A DNA stretch of 33,426 nucleotides from JBDRDD01 sp043821115 (GCA_043821115.1 JBDRDD010000009.1:1-33426); one strand, 5' to 3'. Positions 1 to 8,628 are shown, counted from the stretch's first letter. Notes: generated by a model not told the origin, from the sequence alone. Program-made: numbers and translations.

Positions 1-803
1 AGGGGTATCTGGTTCTTTGGTTTTATAAGAGATCTAAACTCATCTACTACTATGTCATTTCTTATCTTAACCGCGCCTATCTCTATTATCTCATCACTTG
101 TGGGATTAAGCCCGGTGGTCTCAATATCAAGAACAACTATATCCTGGTTGTAATGATATATTGCTTCCTGGGAATAGAGAAGTGCCTCTAACACCTTGAA
201 AGCCACAACGCATCCGGCCAGCTCCTTGAAAGGGTAGATGCAGTCCCACTGCCTGGGGTTTATAACAGCAAGGGCCGGCGGTATCTCATCCGGCACCTGG
301 TGGTGATCTGTGATTATTACGTCTATTCCCTTTTCATTTGCGTACTTCACCTCATCAATGTTACTTATTCCGCAGTCAACTGTTATGATGAGTTTTACCT
401 CTTCTTTTGCCGCCTTATCAAGGGCTGAAGTATTCATCCCGTAGCCCTCTTCACTTGGTATGTAATAGCTTACCATGCCTCCGAGGCTTGCGAGTGTGCG
501 CACCATGAGCGCAACGCTCGCTATGCCGTCAACATCCCTGTCGCCGAATATGAGGATCTTTTCTTTTTTCTTTAGAGACTCCCTTATCCTGTCCACTGCT
601 TTTACTATGTCTTTTAACAGGAAGGGATTGTGAAGGTCAAAAAGCGAGGGATCAAGGAACTTCCTCGCTTCACCGGGGTTCTTCACCCCGCGGTTCACTA
701 AGAGGCGTGCCATTATGGGGGAACAGTTTAATTCATCTATTAACTGCTTCTCCCGCTCACCGTCACCGGGCGAAAGGAGCCATCTCTTTTCTATGTAAGC
801 CAC
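1..803 (-). CDS. recJ: RecJ-type ssDNA exonuclease with a DnaQ-like exonuclease insert (partial, C-terminus off the window)
   Basis: The reading frame starts at GTG 803-801, with AGGAG five bases upstream, and runs off the left edge after 267 residues. DHH-family motifs appear in order: GDRDVDG (residues 87-93), VDCG (142-145) and TDHH (165-168). They are followed by the usual RecJ stretch NPRQ...YPFKELAG (182-197). RecJ degrades single-stranded DNA 5' to 3' in recombination and repair, using metals held by these Asp and His residues. After residue 220 the sequence stops looking like RecJ and becomes a DEDD exonuclease start: DIETTG (226-231), then EIIEIGAVKI (238-247), as in DnaQ/PolC epsilon domains. 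Motif I has Arg between its two Asp residues where Tyr or Phe is common. The gene is last in the salvage run, about 30 bases after the pyrimidine phosphorylase. The RecJ call is firm. The extent of the insert and the rest of the protein cannot be seen. Confidence 0.9.
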   Translation of the reverse strand, partial: MAYIEKRWLLSPGDGEREKQLIDELNCSPIMARLLVNRGVKNPGEARKFLDPSLFDLHNPFLLKDIVKAVDRIRESLKKKEKILIFGDRDVDGIASVALMVRTLASLGGMVSYYIPSEEGYGMNTSALDKAAKEEVKLIITVDCGISNIDEVKYANEKGIDVIITDHHQVPDEIPPALAVINPRQWDCIYPFKELAGCVVAFKVLEALLYSQEAIYHYNQDIVVLDIETTGLNPTSDEIIEIGAVKIRNDIVVDEFRSLIKPKNQIP

Positions 804-832
804 GATATCTCCTGTATATGTAAACGAAATTA

Positions 833-2164
833 TTAGCGTATTATTTCCAGCACCAGCTTCTCTTCCTGGGGTCTGGTGTTCGTTATGTTGTATGCCGCAA
901 CTAGCGCATCTTTTGCGGCTTCAAGGTTTCTTGTCTGGTTAAATTTAAGTGTAGCTATCTTATCACCGGGCATTACAAGGTCACCGAGCTTTAGATCCAG
1001 CTCTATGCCGGCTCCATAGTCTATCTCCTCGTCTTTTCTCTCGCGCCCCGCGCCAAGAAGCATGGAAGCGATGCCTATCCCCCTTGCGTCTATACTTGTC
1101 ACGAAACCCTGTTCGCCTTCATGCAATATATCGGTATGCTGGCTCGCGGCCGGAAGCATAGAATCAGGATCGTCCATGACAGCGCTGTTTCCACCCTGGG
1201 CTATTATCATCGCGCGCATCTTGCCGACCGCGCTTGCGTTATCTATGGTCGCCTGGAGTTTTTCCCTGGCTTCCTCCTGGGTTGAAGCCTTCTTCGCGAG
1301 AATAAGCATCTCCTCCCCGAGCGCGAATGTAAGCTCCATGAAATCATGCGGGTATGCATCATCGGAGAACTTGATCTCCCCGGATATGAGCTTTATTGCC
1401 TGTGCCATTTCGTTTGCGTTGCCTATGACTTTCCCTAATGGCTGGGCCATGTTGGTAACAAACGCTGTCGCCGTGTGGCGCATCTCCCTCGCTATCTCGA
1501 CCATGCTCTTTGCGAGTTTCCTGGCGTCTTCTTGTTTCTTCATGAAAGCGCCGCTGCCACATTTGACATCAAGAACAAGCGCGTTTGCACCGCATGCGAG
1601 TTTCTTGCTCATGATCGATGACGCTATAAGAGGTATGCTTTCCACTGTAGCCGTCATGTCCCGAAGAGCGTAGAGCAGCCTGTCAGCCGGGGCTATCTCT
1701 TTTGTCTGGGCGGCTATTACAATACCGAGCTCCCTTACCTGCTTAACGAACGCCTCTTTATTTATATCGGTCCTGAGACCCGGGATAGATTCAAGCTTGT
1801 CAGCCGTGCCGCCCGTGTGGCCGAGCCCTCTTCCCACCATCATGGGCACTGCTACAGCGCATGCCGCCACCATGGGTGCAAGAACAAGTGTTATGCCGTC
1901 CCCCACCCCGCCTGTTGAGTGCTTGTCGAGTTTTATTCCCGGCACCGATGTAAGGCCTATGGTGTCCCCTGAGCTCATCATGGCGCTTGTCAGAAAACGC
2001 GTCTCATCCTTGTCCATGCCCTTAAAGTAAACCGCCATAAGAAATGCGGCCATCTGGTAGTCGGGGATGTCTTCGCTTACGTAATGATATATGAGGAAGT
2101 TTATCTCGTCCTGGGTGAGTATTTCGCCGTTTCTCTTCTTGTATATTATGTCATAGACTCTCAT
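833..2164 (-). CDS. deoA: Thymidine/pyrimidine-nucleoside phosphorylase
   Basis: 443 residues, the usual family length. It cleaves thymidine or other pyrimidine nucleosides with phosphate to give the base and (deoxy)ribose-1-phosphate in the cytosol. Visible signatures are KLDKHSTGGVGD (78-89) for phosphate binding and GRGLGHTGGTADKLESIPG (111-129). The substrate-binding residues R168, S183 and K187 fall in LRDMTATVESIP...SSIMSKK with the spacing known from the E. coli enzyme. Residue 108 is Met. From memory of the family, the E. coli thymidine phosphorylase has Met here and broader pyrimidine phosphorylases (Pdp) have Lys, so a thymidine-type preference is inferred. The ATG start has AAGGA six bases upstream. 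The gene sits 11 bases after purine nucleoside phosphorylase, which makes a salvage pair. The symbol could equally be pdp. Confidence 0.93.
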   Translation of the reverse strand: MRVYDIIYKKRNGEILTQDEINFLIYHYVSEDIPDYQMAAFLMAVYFKGMDKDETRFLTSAMMSSGDTIGLTSVPGIKLDKHSTGGVGDGITLVLAPMVAACAVAVPMMVGRGLGHTGGTADKLESIPGLRTDINKEAFVKQVRELGIVIAAQTKEIAPADRLLYALRDMTATVESIPLIASSIMSKKLACGANALVLDVKCGSGAFMKKQEDARKLAKSMVEIAREMRHTATAFVTNMAQPLGKVIGNANEMAQAIKLISGEIKFSDDAYPHDFMELTFALGEEMLILAKKASTQEEAREKLQATIDNASAVGKMRAMIIAQGGNSAVMDDPDSMLPAASQHTDILHEGEQGFVTSIDARGIGIASMLLGAGRERKDEEIDYGAGIELDLKLGDLVMPGDKIATLKFNQTRNLEAAKDALVAAYNITNTRPQEEKLVLEIIR

Positions 2165-2175
2165 AGAATGTCCTT

Positions 2176-2979
2176 CTATATCGTTTTGAACATCTCTTCC
2201 AGAAGCCTCAGCAGTTCCTGCGCTGATTTCTTTACTGTTTTTAGGACCTCATCGTGCTCTCCGAACGTGGATCCTGAGCGATTGGTGATAGCGGAAATTC
2301 CGAGGACCCTGAGACCGAGGTATTTCGCCGCTATCGCCTCGGGCACGGTGGACATGCCCACCATGTCGGCTCCCAGGATGCCCAGCATCCTGGCCTCAGA
2401 GGGTGTTTCAAAGCACGGCCCTTTTACAGCAGCGTAAACGCCTTCCCTTAAATGCATCCCTATCGCAAAGGCGCTGGTATGGGCAAGCTGCAGAAGTTTC
2501 TTGTCGTAAAGGGAACTCACGTCTAAAAAAGCGTCCTCTTTTTCTTGCAGGAGTGATGCCCCGTAGAGAGCGCTCGTGTCAAGGAGGTTTATGTGATCCG
2601 TGATCGCTACAAGATTACCGGCCGAGAAGTTTTCATTTAAGGCTCCGGCCGCGTTTGTGATTATTATCTTCTTAACGCCTAGCGCCTTCATGACACGCAC
2701 GGGATATGTTATCTCTTCAAAGCCGTATCCCTCGTATGAGTGGAACCGCCCGTTCATCAGAGCGACGTCTTTTTCAAAAAGTTTGCCTAGAATAAAAGTG
2801 CCCGCGTGACCGGGCACGGTGGATGATACGAAATGAGGAAGGCTCTTGCAGGAGAAGTGCTCCGCGCTACTCACCTGGCGCGCTATGCTGCCCAGGCCTG
2901 AGCCCAGGATTATCCCCACCGATGCCTTCTTTTTTGTCTTCTTCTGTATTTTATTCAGCGTTTGGGTTAAAGCATTCAT
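2176..2979 (-). CDS. punA: Purine nucleoside phosphorylase, trimeric inosine/guanosine type
   Basis: 267 residues, normal for the trimeric (type I) family. It splits inosine or guanosine (and deoxy forms) with phosphate into base and sugar-1-phosphate. Motifs in order: GSGLGS (26-31) and GRFHSYEGY (77-85) for phosphate and sugar, TNAAG (108-112), GPCFETPSE (187-195), VGMSTVPE (207-214), and TN at 232-233. In this family that Asn contacts the 6-oxo group of the purine, which argues against an adenosine-preferring enzyme. MTAP (methylthioadenosine phosphorylase) is related, but the GPCFETPSE and VGMSTVPE forms fit PNP better. The ATG is preceded by AGGAT. It lies between transketolase and the pyrimidine phosphorylase, so its product ribose-1-phosphate can feed the pentose pathway after isomerisation. 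Confidence 0.93.
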   Translation of the reverse strand: MNALTQTLNKIQKKTKKKASVGIILGSGLGSIARQVSSAEHFSCKSLPHFVSSTVPGHAGTFILGKLFEKDVALMNGRFHSYEGYGFEEITYPVRVMKALGVKKIIITNAAGALNENFSAGNLVAITDHINLLDTSALYGASLLQEKEDAFLDVSSLYDKKLLQLAHTSAFAIGMHLREGVYAAVKGPCFETPSEARMLGILGADMVGMSTVPEAIAAKYLGLRVLGISAITNRSGSTFGEHDEVLKTVKKSAQELLRLLEEMFKTI

Positions 2980-3003
2980 TACAGCTTATCCTAAATGGAT
3001 TTT

Positions 3004-3984
3004 TTATCTCTTGTCCTGCTTGTGAAGCAGTTTTTTCCTGTTACCCTTCTTTTTACTAAGCAAATGTTCCGTTGCCTTTACAATATCAATGTCCTTTAAG
3101 TGATACTTTCTAAGAAGCTCCTCCGCGGAACCCGAGGTCCCGAACTGATTACGTATTCCTATCATATCCATAGGAACGGGTGCCTTGCGCACCACCACCT
3201 CTGCCACGGCCGAACCAAGGCCTCCCATGAGCTGGTGCTCCTCAACGGTTATTATGCCGCCGGTCTCCATAGCCGCTGTTATTACTATGTTCTCATCCAT
3301 GGGCTTTATGGTGTGCATGTTGATGACTCGTGCGCGGACGCCGTGCAGCAAGAGTATCTCCGCTGCCTGGAGGACTTCGTTTATCATATAACCGCACGCT
3401 ATGAGTGTTATGTCGCTTCCGTCTTTTAAGACTTCGGCTTTACCTATCTCAAAAGGTGTATCCTCTTTAGTTATGACAGGAACGGAAGAACGCCCGAGCC
3501 TTATATAGCACGGCCCTTCATGTGAAGCCATTGCTATGGTGGCCTTCTTCGCCTCAACAGCGTCGCACGGAACTATGACTGTCATATTTGGAAGTACCCT
3601 CATTATGGATATGTCTTCGAGTATCTGGTGCGTGGCGCCGTCAGGGCCCGTCATTATACCGCAGTGCGTGCCGGCAATTTTTACGTTAAGCTTGGCGTAG
3701 CACGCGGATATTCTTATCTGCTCCCATCCCCTTGTTATGAACGCGCCGTAAGCGGTTGCAAAGGGAATCTTCCCGGCCAGGGCCAGGCCGCTCGCCACTG
3801 TAATCAGGTTCTGCTCGGCTATGCCTACGTTAAAAAATCTATCCGGGTATATTTTCTTGAACATATCTGATTTCGTGGAGCAGCTTACATCGGCATCAAG
3901 AACAACGACGTTCGGGTTCTTCCCCCCCAGCTCCACCAGGCCTTCGCCGTAACCGTTTCTTGTAGATTTCTTCTTCCTTATCAT
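3004..3984 (-). CDS. Transketolase, C-terminal subunit (pyrimidine-binding and C-terminal domains)
   Basis: 326 residues forming the second half of a split transketolase. The N-terminal part is the pyrimidine-binding domain. GIAEQN (54-59) supplies the conserved Glu (E57) that contacts the aminopyrimidine of thiamine diphosphate across the subunit interface. The segment from about residue 190 to the end is the transketolase C-terminal domain, with a basic lysine-rich tail. With the subunit encoded just upstream it moves two-carbon ketol units in the non-oxidative pentose phosphate pathway. The ATG has GGAGGAA close upstream. It could be mistaken for a DXP synthase or pyruvate dehydrogenase E1 beta half, but the partner gene and short length fit split transketolase. 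Confidence 0.92.
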   Translation of the reverse strand: MIRKKKSTRNGYGEGLVELGGKNPNVVVLDADVSCSTKSDMFKKIYPDRFFNVGIAEQNLITVASGLALAGKIPFATAYGAFITRGWEQIRISACYAKLNVKIAGTHCGIMTGPDGATHQILEDISIMRVLPNMTVIVPCDAVEAKKATIAMASHEGPCYIRLGRSSVPVITKEDTPFEIGKAEVLKDGSDITLIACGYMINEVLQAAEILLLHGVRARVINMHTIKPMDENIVITAAMETGGIITVEEHQLMGGLGSAVAEVVVRKAPVPMDMIGIRNQFGTSGSAEELLRKYHLKDIDIVKATEHLLSKKKGNRKKLLHKQDKR

Positions 3985-4023
3985 CTAAACTTCCTCCGTG
4001 AGAGTATGAAATATTTCAATCAC

Positions 4024-4848
4024 TTATTCGTGGAGTTTCTCTATTTCGCGAACGGCCTGGGAACATTGCTCCCCGTCCGGGGCCTTGCCGTGCCAGTCGC
4101 AGACGTTCTCCATGAAAGAGACGCCCTTGCCCTTGACCGTATTGGCCACTATTACAGTCGGCTTGTCCTTGGCAGCTGCCGCATCATCGTAGGCTTTTAG
4201 TATCTCCTGGAGGTTATGCCCGTCTATTTCTATCGAGTTCCAACCAAACGCCTTCCATTTGTCCACCACGGGTCCTATGTTCATAATATCCTCCACCGCG
4301 CCGTCTATCTGGAACCTGTTGCAGTCAACTATGCCGCAGAGGTTGTCGAGCTTGTAGTGACTCGCGCTCATTGCTGCTTCCCATATCGCCCCTGACTGGA
4401 GTTCCCCGTCACCCATAAGGACATATGTCCTCCAGTCTTTCCTGTCAAGCTTGGCCGCAAGGGCAAGCCCCACTCCAACGGAGAGTCCCTGCCCCAGAGA
4501 ACCGCTCGACATATCGACTCCCGGTGTCTTTATCCTGTCGGGGTGACCCTGGAGTATGCTGTCTGTTTGCCTGAGGGTATCAAGGTTGCTTGATGCGAAA
4601 TAGCCGCTTTTGGCAAGAATCGCATAGAGAAGCGGGCAGGCATGGCCTTTAGAGAGTATGAACCTGTCCCTGTCGGGCCAGTCAACCTTTTCGGGATTAT
4701 GCTTCATCTTGGAAAAATACAGCGCGCTTAAGAGCTCGGCACTAGAGAGAGAGCCACCTGGATGCCCGGAGCCGGCTTTACTTATCATGTTTATTATGTC
4801 GGTTCTTATCTCGCCGACTTTTTTCTTTAAGTCACTTATGTTGTCCAA
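4024..4848 (-). CDS. Transketolase, N-terminal subunit (thiamine diphosphate-binding half)
   Basis: 274 residues. The start is TTG 4848-4846. AGGAGG lies six bases upstream and overlaps the last codons of the preceding gene, and no in-frame ATG fits better. Motifs seen: GSGHPGGSLSSAELL (26-40), with the conserved His; SKGHA (66-70); GSLGQGL (116-122); and the metal/thiamine-diphosphate motif beginning GDGELQ (146-151) and ending at N177. It pairs with the C-terminal half 39 bases downstream. Splitting transketolase into two genes is common in archaea and in many bacteria outside Proteobacteria. The stop of the upstream membrane-protein gene lies one base before this start, so translational coupling is likely. 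Confidence 0.93.
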   Translation of the reverse strand: MDNISDLKKKVGEIRTDIINMISKAGSGHPGGSLSSAELLSALYFSKMKHNPEKVDWPDRDRFILSKGHACPLLYAILAKSGYFASSNLDTLRQTDSILQGHPDRIKTPGVDMSSGSLGQGLSVGVGLALAAKLDRKDWRTYVLMGDGELQSGAIWEAAMSASHYKLDNLCGIVDCNRFQIDGAVEDIMNIGPVVDKWKAFGWNSIEIDGHNLQEILKAYDDAAAAKDKPTVIVANTVKGKGVSFMENVCDWHGKAPDGEQCSQAVREIEKLHE

Positions 4849-4849
4849 T

Positions 4850-5560
4850 TCATTCCTCCTCGAGTTGCTGCTCTTGTTTAAGCATCTCCTGCGCCGCTAT
4901 GGTTCCTATGAGACTTGTGGTAATTCCCAGAAAGCACAGAACACCAAGGCCTGATATTATCCAGATTAGCGAAAGAGTGGCTGATATTAGAAAAAGAATA
5001 AGTGTCACAAACACGTTGTGCGTACTAAGCAGAAAAGCGTTCTTTACGATCCCGACGAGTGACGTGTCCTGTATGACCATAACCGCAAAGAGATACATCT
5101 GGGCAAGTAGCGCGAAGAGAAGTGCCCAGATAACAAACCCCAAGGCCACAAGAACGAAATACCTCATCGCCCCTGACAATATCGGCAACAGCCTTACATA
5201 AAAGACAAGGTTCACCACAAGTACCGCGATGAGCACGAAATCTATGGCGAACACCGCTATACTCTTTAAGAAGTATTTCCTTGTCCCTGCCAGGAAATCC
5301 TTGAAATCAGCCTCGTGGTAGAGGCCCACCAGATGGGTCATGTGAAAGAGCCCTGCCGTGGCTGCAGGTATCAGTAAGAATGTAGCTACGCTGGCTATAG
5401 CCCACCACACACCGAACGAGTCCGTCTTGAAGGCATAGGCCTGTATCAAAAGAAACGGCGACGCAAAGGCGAACCACGCTATGTTGGATATTATGAAAAG
5501 CTCCAGGTTGTCGTGAAGCTCCCCGTACGACTTCTTTAGTATAGTCTTTAAGATATCCAT
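4850..5560 (-). CDS. Six-helix integral membrane protein, resembles YesL/DUF624 family
   Basis: 236 residues with about six hydrophobic helices (near 22-45, 50-77, 100-125, 133-163, 180-203 and 203-225) and short loops. The opening, a short amphipathic stretch followed by NLELFIISNIAWFAFASP, and the later QMYLFAVMV and IVKNAFLLS segments resemble the YesL/DUF624 group. Members are often found near sugar-uptake genes, but their molecular role is not established. The sequence has no catalytic motif that I recognise. The gene is sandwiched between gatC and transketolase with a one-base gap to the latter. Its ribosome-binding site is weak. The family assignment is by eye and moderate, but the membrane topology is clear. 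Confidence 0.7.
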   Translation of the reverse strand: MDILKTILKKSYGELHDNLELFIISNIAWFAFASPFLLIQAYAFKTDSFGVWWAIASVATFLLIPAATAGLFHMTHLVGLYHEADFKDFLAGTRKYFLKSIAVFAIDFVLIAVLVVNLVFYVRLLPILSGAMRYFVLVALGFVIWALLFALLAQMYLFAVMVIQDTSLVGIVKNAFLLSTHNVFVTLILFLISATLSLIWIISGLGVLCFLGITTSLIGTIAAQEMLKQEQQLEEE

Positions 5561-5609
5561 AGTATTCTATCAGCTCTGGTTTCCCAGTTCAAGACTTTTG
5601 CAAGAGGCA

Positions 5610-5897
5610 TCATTCGATGACCTTTTTAACCTTGAAATAACCGTCTTCCTCCTCGGGGGCGTTTGCGAGTATCTCCCTGGCTCCCGGCGAAGGCACAACC
5701 TCATCAGCCCTGAACACGTTCTTGAGATCCACGGCGTGAGAAGTGGGCTCTACGGCCGAGGTGTCGAGTTCATTTAGCTTGGAAATGTATTCCATGATAC
5801 TACCAAGCTGTGAGGTGTATTGCTTTTTTTCCTCCTCCGAGAATTCGAGCCTGGCCAGTTTTGCCACGTATTCGACGTCTTTTTTTGTGAGTGCCAT
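5610..5897 (-). CDS. gatC: Aspartyl/glutamyl-tRNA amidotransferase subunit C
   Basis: 95 residues from the chosen start. GatC is the small tether of the GatCAB complex, which converts mischarged Glu-tRNA(Gln) or Asp-tRNA(Asn) to the correct amide. The family pattern is plain: VEYVAKLARLEFSEEE near the start, the middle LNELDTSAVEPTSHA, then FRADEV, and a C-terminal acidic YFKVKKVIE-type tail. Two in-frame ATGs occur. The second (5897-5895) is chosen because AAGGA sits about seven bases before it, whereas it almost touches the first ATG at 5903. The gene follows the helicase stop by only a few bases. GatA and GatB are not adjacent, so the complex must be encoded in pieces or elsewhere. Confidence 0.93.
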   Translation of the reverse strand: MALTKKDVEYVAKLARLEFSEEEKKQYTSQLGSIMEYISKLNELDTSAVEPTSHAVDLKNVFRADEVVPSPGAREILANAPEEEDGYFKVKKVIE

Positions 5898-5910
5898 AAA
5901 CATATCCTTA

Positions 5911-8115
5911 CTAGTCGTAGAGCTTCTCGAGCTTAGCGTATTTTGCCATCAGTTTTTTCATCTCTCCGTTACTAAATAATATTTGCATTTTAAGAGCATC
6001 CCCCGCGCCTGTCTGCTCAACTATCTTGCCGTTTCCAAAAACAGGGTGTTTCACCTTCTGCCCTATTCTCCATCCAGCTTTCTTTACCTTCTCCGTCTTC
6101 TTCATGCGGGAGAATATCTGGGCTTCCTGCACGAAACGCGAAGGCATGCTCCAGCGTCTCATGCCGTAGAGCCTTCTTTCGCTCGCGCAAGTGAGGTAAA
6201 GGTGCTTCTTGGCCCGTGTCATACCAACATAACAGATGCGCCTTTCCTCCTCGAGTTCCTTTTCGCTGGATATGGAACTGCCGTGAGGCAAGAGCCCCTC
6301 CTCAAGACCTGTCACGAACACATAGTCGAACTCGAGCCCTTTTGCCAGATGAAGCGTCATCAGCATCACCTCGTTTATGTGCGGGTGCTGGTCCGTCTCA
6401 TGCGCGCTGTCGGGCTCATAGCCCTGAGGCACCATCCCCGATGTGTCAAGAAGGGATATCTGCTCAAGGAATGACTCCACATTTTTGACAGGCGCCCTTT
6501 CCTCGAATTCTTTTATGGCGCTCACGAGTTCCTTGACGTTCTCGACCCTTGCCCTTGCCTCGAAGCTGTCCTGGGAATCGAGTGCTTTTATGTATCCCGT
6601 CTCATCGAGGAGCTGCGTGGTCAGCTCGCTTGCACAGAGAGCGTCCTTCTTGGCCCTGAAGGTTTCAAGAAAAGACGCGAACTTCTTTATGGCCTCGCGC
6701 CTTGACGGCTGCAGGCCGTCAACCTCAGCGGCCTTCACGAAGGCATCGTAGAGCGATATACCTTCTCTCTTCGCGTAGATTTCAAGCTGGGTGACCGACA
6801 TCTTACCTATGCCGCGGTTGGGCACGTTGGCTATTCGCTTAAGGCCCACCGAATCAAGCGGGTTTATGAGCACGCTCAGATACGCCATTATATCCTTTAT
6901 CTCTTTTCTCTCGTAGAACTCGACGCTTCCAACTATACGGTAGCTTATATTCTCCTGCCTCAATATATCCTCGAAAACACGCGACTGCGCGTTGGTCCTA
7001 TAGAATATCGCTATGTGGGAGCCCTTAATTTTCTTTCTTGTTATTAGAGCTTTCACTTCCCTCACCACGCAGCGCGCTTCCTCGACCTCGTTTAAGAGTT
7101 CCTGGAAGGATATGTTCTGGGTGTTCTTGGATTTCGCCCCTACTGCTTTTAGCACTCCCTTGTCATGGCGTCTCTGTATGTTGTGGCGGATAAGGCTGTT
7201 AGCCGCGTCAAGCACGCCCTGCGGTGAGCGGTAGTTGTCCATCATTTTCAGAACCTTGACCGGTATGCCTTTTCTTGCGTAGTCCTTTTCGAAGTTCAGG
7301 ATGTTGTTCATGTCAGCACCGCGCCACATGTATATGCTCTGGTCCTCGTCTCCCACCACGCATATATTCTTGTACTTCTGCGCCAGGAGCCTTGTCATCA
7401 TGTACTGGGCGTGGTTGGTGTCCTGGTACTCGTCAACCATGATGTACCTGAAGCGCTCCTGGTACTTGGCAAGAGTAGGCGCGTCAGTTTTTAAGAGTTG
7501 CACGCACTTCATTATGAGATCGCCGAAATCAAGCGCGTTGTTTCTGGAAAGTTTTTGGGCGTAGAGTGTGTAGACGTCATTTACCACCTCGCGGAAATAA
7601 TCGCCCCCGGCTGCCGTGAGTATCTGGTAGCTCTCGAAATCCATGAGCCCGTCCTTGGCCTTGTTTATAGCGGACGCGAACACGGGCACCCTGAAGCGCC
7701 TGTCGTCTAGCTTTAATTCCCTCAGGCATTCCTTGATAACGCTCATCTGTGCGCCTTCATCGTATATTACGAAATCCCGTCGGCCGCCTATCTTGTCTAT
7801 GTCCTGCCTGAGCACCCTCATGCAGAAGGAGTGGAAGGTGGATATTAAAGGAATATAGGCTCCGTATGGCAAAGACGGGGTCCTCTTGCCAAGGAGCCTC
7901 ATCACTCTTATTCTCATCTCATCGGCCGCCTTGTTGGTGAAGGTCACGGCGAGTATGCTGCCGGGACTCACCCCATTTCTTATCAGATGGGCCACGCGGC
8001 ATGTTATTACCCTGGTCTTGCCGCTGCCGGCTCCGGCTAAAATAAGCAAAGGCCCTTCTGTATGCATGACGGCCTGTTTCTGTCTGGGGTTAAGGTTCAA
8101 AAGCAAGTCTTTCAT
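5911..8115 (-). CDS. pcrA: PcrA/UvrD-family superfamily 1A DNA helicase
   Basis: 734 residues, the normal length for PcrA. This ATP-driven 3'-5' helicase acts in nucleotide excision repair and in clearing proteins from DNA. Motifs in order: LNPRQKQAV (Q motif, 8-16), AGAGSGKT (Walker A, 27-34), TFTNKAADEM, DEYQDTN (Walker B), VGDEDQSIYMWRGA (motif III), NYRS, TLHLAKGLEFDYVFVTGLEE (motif V) and CYVGMTRAKKHLYL (motif VI). The C-terminal 50 or so residues (IGQKVKHPVFGNGKI onward) form the Tudor-like domain that contacts RNA polymerase in PcrA and UvrD. The ATG has AAAGGA upstream. It is the first gene after the hairpin that closes the chemotaxis genes and so probably heads its own transcript, although no convincing promoter is visible in the short gap. 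Confidence 0.95.
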   Translation of the reverse strand: MKDLLLNLNPRQKQAVMHTEGPLLILAGAGSGKTRVITCRVAHLIRNGVSPGSILAVTFTNKAADEMRIRVMRLLGKRTPSLPYGAYIPLISTFHSFCMRVLRQDIDKIGGRRDFVIYDEGAQMSVIKECLRELKLDDRRFRVPVFASAINKAKDGLMDFESYQILTAAGGDYFREVVNDVYTLYAQKLSRNNALDFGDLIMKCVQLLKTDAPTLAKYQERFRYIMVDEYQDTNHAQYMMTRLLAQKYKNICVVGDEDQSIYMWRGADMNNILNFEKDYARKGIPVKVLKMMDNYRSPQGVLDAANSLIRHNIQRRHDKGVLKAVGAKSKNTQNISFQELLNEVEEARCVVREVKALITRKKIKGSHIAIFYRTNAQSRVFEDILRQENISYRIVGSVEFYERKEIKDIMAYLSVLINPLDSVGLKRIANVPNRGIGKMSVTQLEIYAKREGISLYDAFVKAAEVDGLQPSRREAIKKFASFLETFRAKKDALCASELTTQLLDETGYIKALDSQDSFEARARVENVKELVSAIKEFEERAPVKNVESFLEQISLLDTSGMVPQGYEPDSAHETDQHPHINEVMLMTLHLAKGLEFDYVFVTGLEEGLLPHGSSISSEKELEEERRICYVGMTRAKKHLYLTCASERRLYGMRRWSMPSRFVQEAQIFSRMKKTEKVKKAGWRIGQKVKHPVFGNGKIVEQTGAGDALKMQILFSNGEMKKLMAKYAKLEKLYD

Positions 8116-8164
8116 CGTCTATCCTTTGGCTTTTATCGTATTCGGGGCCGGACTTAAAACATAA

Positions 8165-8189
8165 GCCGACCCCCACGCCGGGGGTCGGC
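8165..8189 (-). terminator. Hairpin terminator after the last chemotaxis gene
   Basis: A perfect 10-bp GC-rich inverted repeat (arms 8165-8174 and 8180-8189) has a five-base loop and lies 41 bases past the stop of the response regulator. On the minus strand it is followed by a broken T-rich run, TTATGTTTT. It fits a rho-independent terminator separating the pilus/chemotaxis genes from the helicase operon. The interrupted T-run makes efficiency uncertain. Confidence 0.72.
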
Positions 8190-8229
8190 GTCTGCAGTTC
8201 ACTTTTTCAGGCGAAATATAATATATTTA

Positions 8230-8601
8230 TTAGTGTCTCTTCTCAAAAAATCTTCTCACTTTATCGGCAAGCTCATCCGGGTCAAAAGGTTTTGTCATGT
8301 AGAGGTCCGCCCCGGACACCTGCGCGAGTTTTACGTCCTTGTCCTGTGCCTTGGTAGTCAGTATGAGCACGGGAATGTTTTTTAACTCTTCGGACTCCTT
8401 CACCTTCTGGCATATCTCGTAGCCGTTCATTTTCGGCATCACGACATCGCATACGATAACATCCGGTTTCTCATTCTGGACTTTCTCCCATGCTTCGGCT
8501 CCGTCACTAGCGGTCACAACCTCAAACCCTTCGCTCTTTAGAACCGTCTCGACGATCTCCAAGACGAACGGCGAATCATCGGCAACTAAAATCTTAGTCA
8601 T
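8230..8601 (-). CDS. cheY: Single-domain response regulator, CheY-like
   Basis: 123 residues, a bare receiver domain. The acidic pair is ADD (7-9), the phospho-acceptor is D52 in CDVVMPKMNG, the switch Thr lies in LILTTKA, and the Lys in TKPFDP. With no output domain it must work by binding a partner once phosphorylated, most simply by CheA. It is the last gene of the chemotaxis set, 27 bases after cheC, whose product would dephosphorylate it. AGGAGG lies seven bases before the ATG. It is one of four single-domain receivers in the window, so which one talks to the pilus motors cannot be told from sequence. Confidence 0.93.
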   Translation of the reverse strand: MTKILVADDSPFVLEIVETVLKSEGFEVVTASDGAEAWEKVQNEKPDVIVCDVVMPKMNGYEICQKVKESEELKNIPVLILTTKAQDKDVKLAQVSGADLYMTKPFDPDELADKVRRFFEKRH

Positions 8602-8628
8602 CAGGGGTCCTCCTGTTCTTTATTGTTT

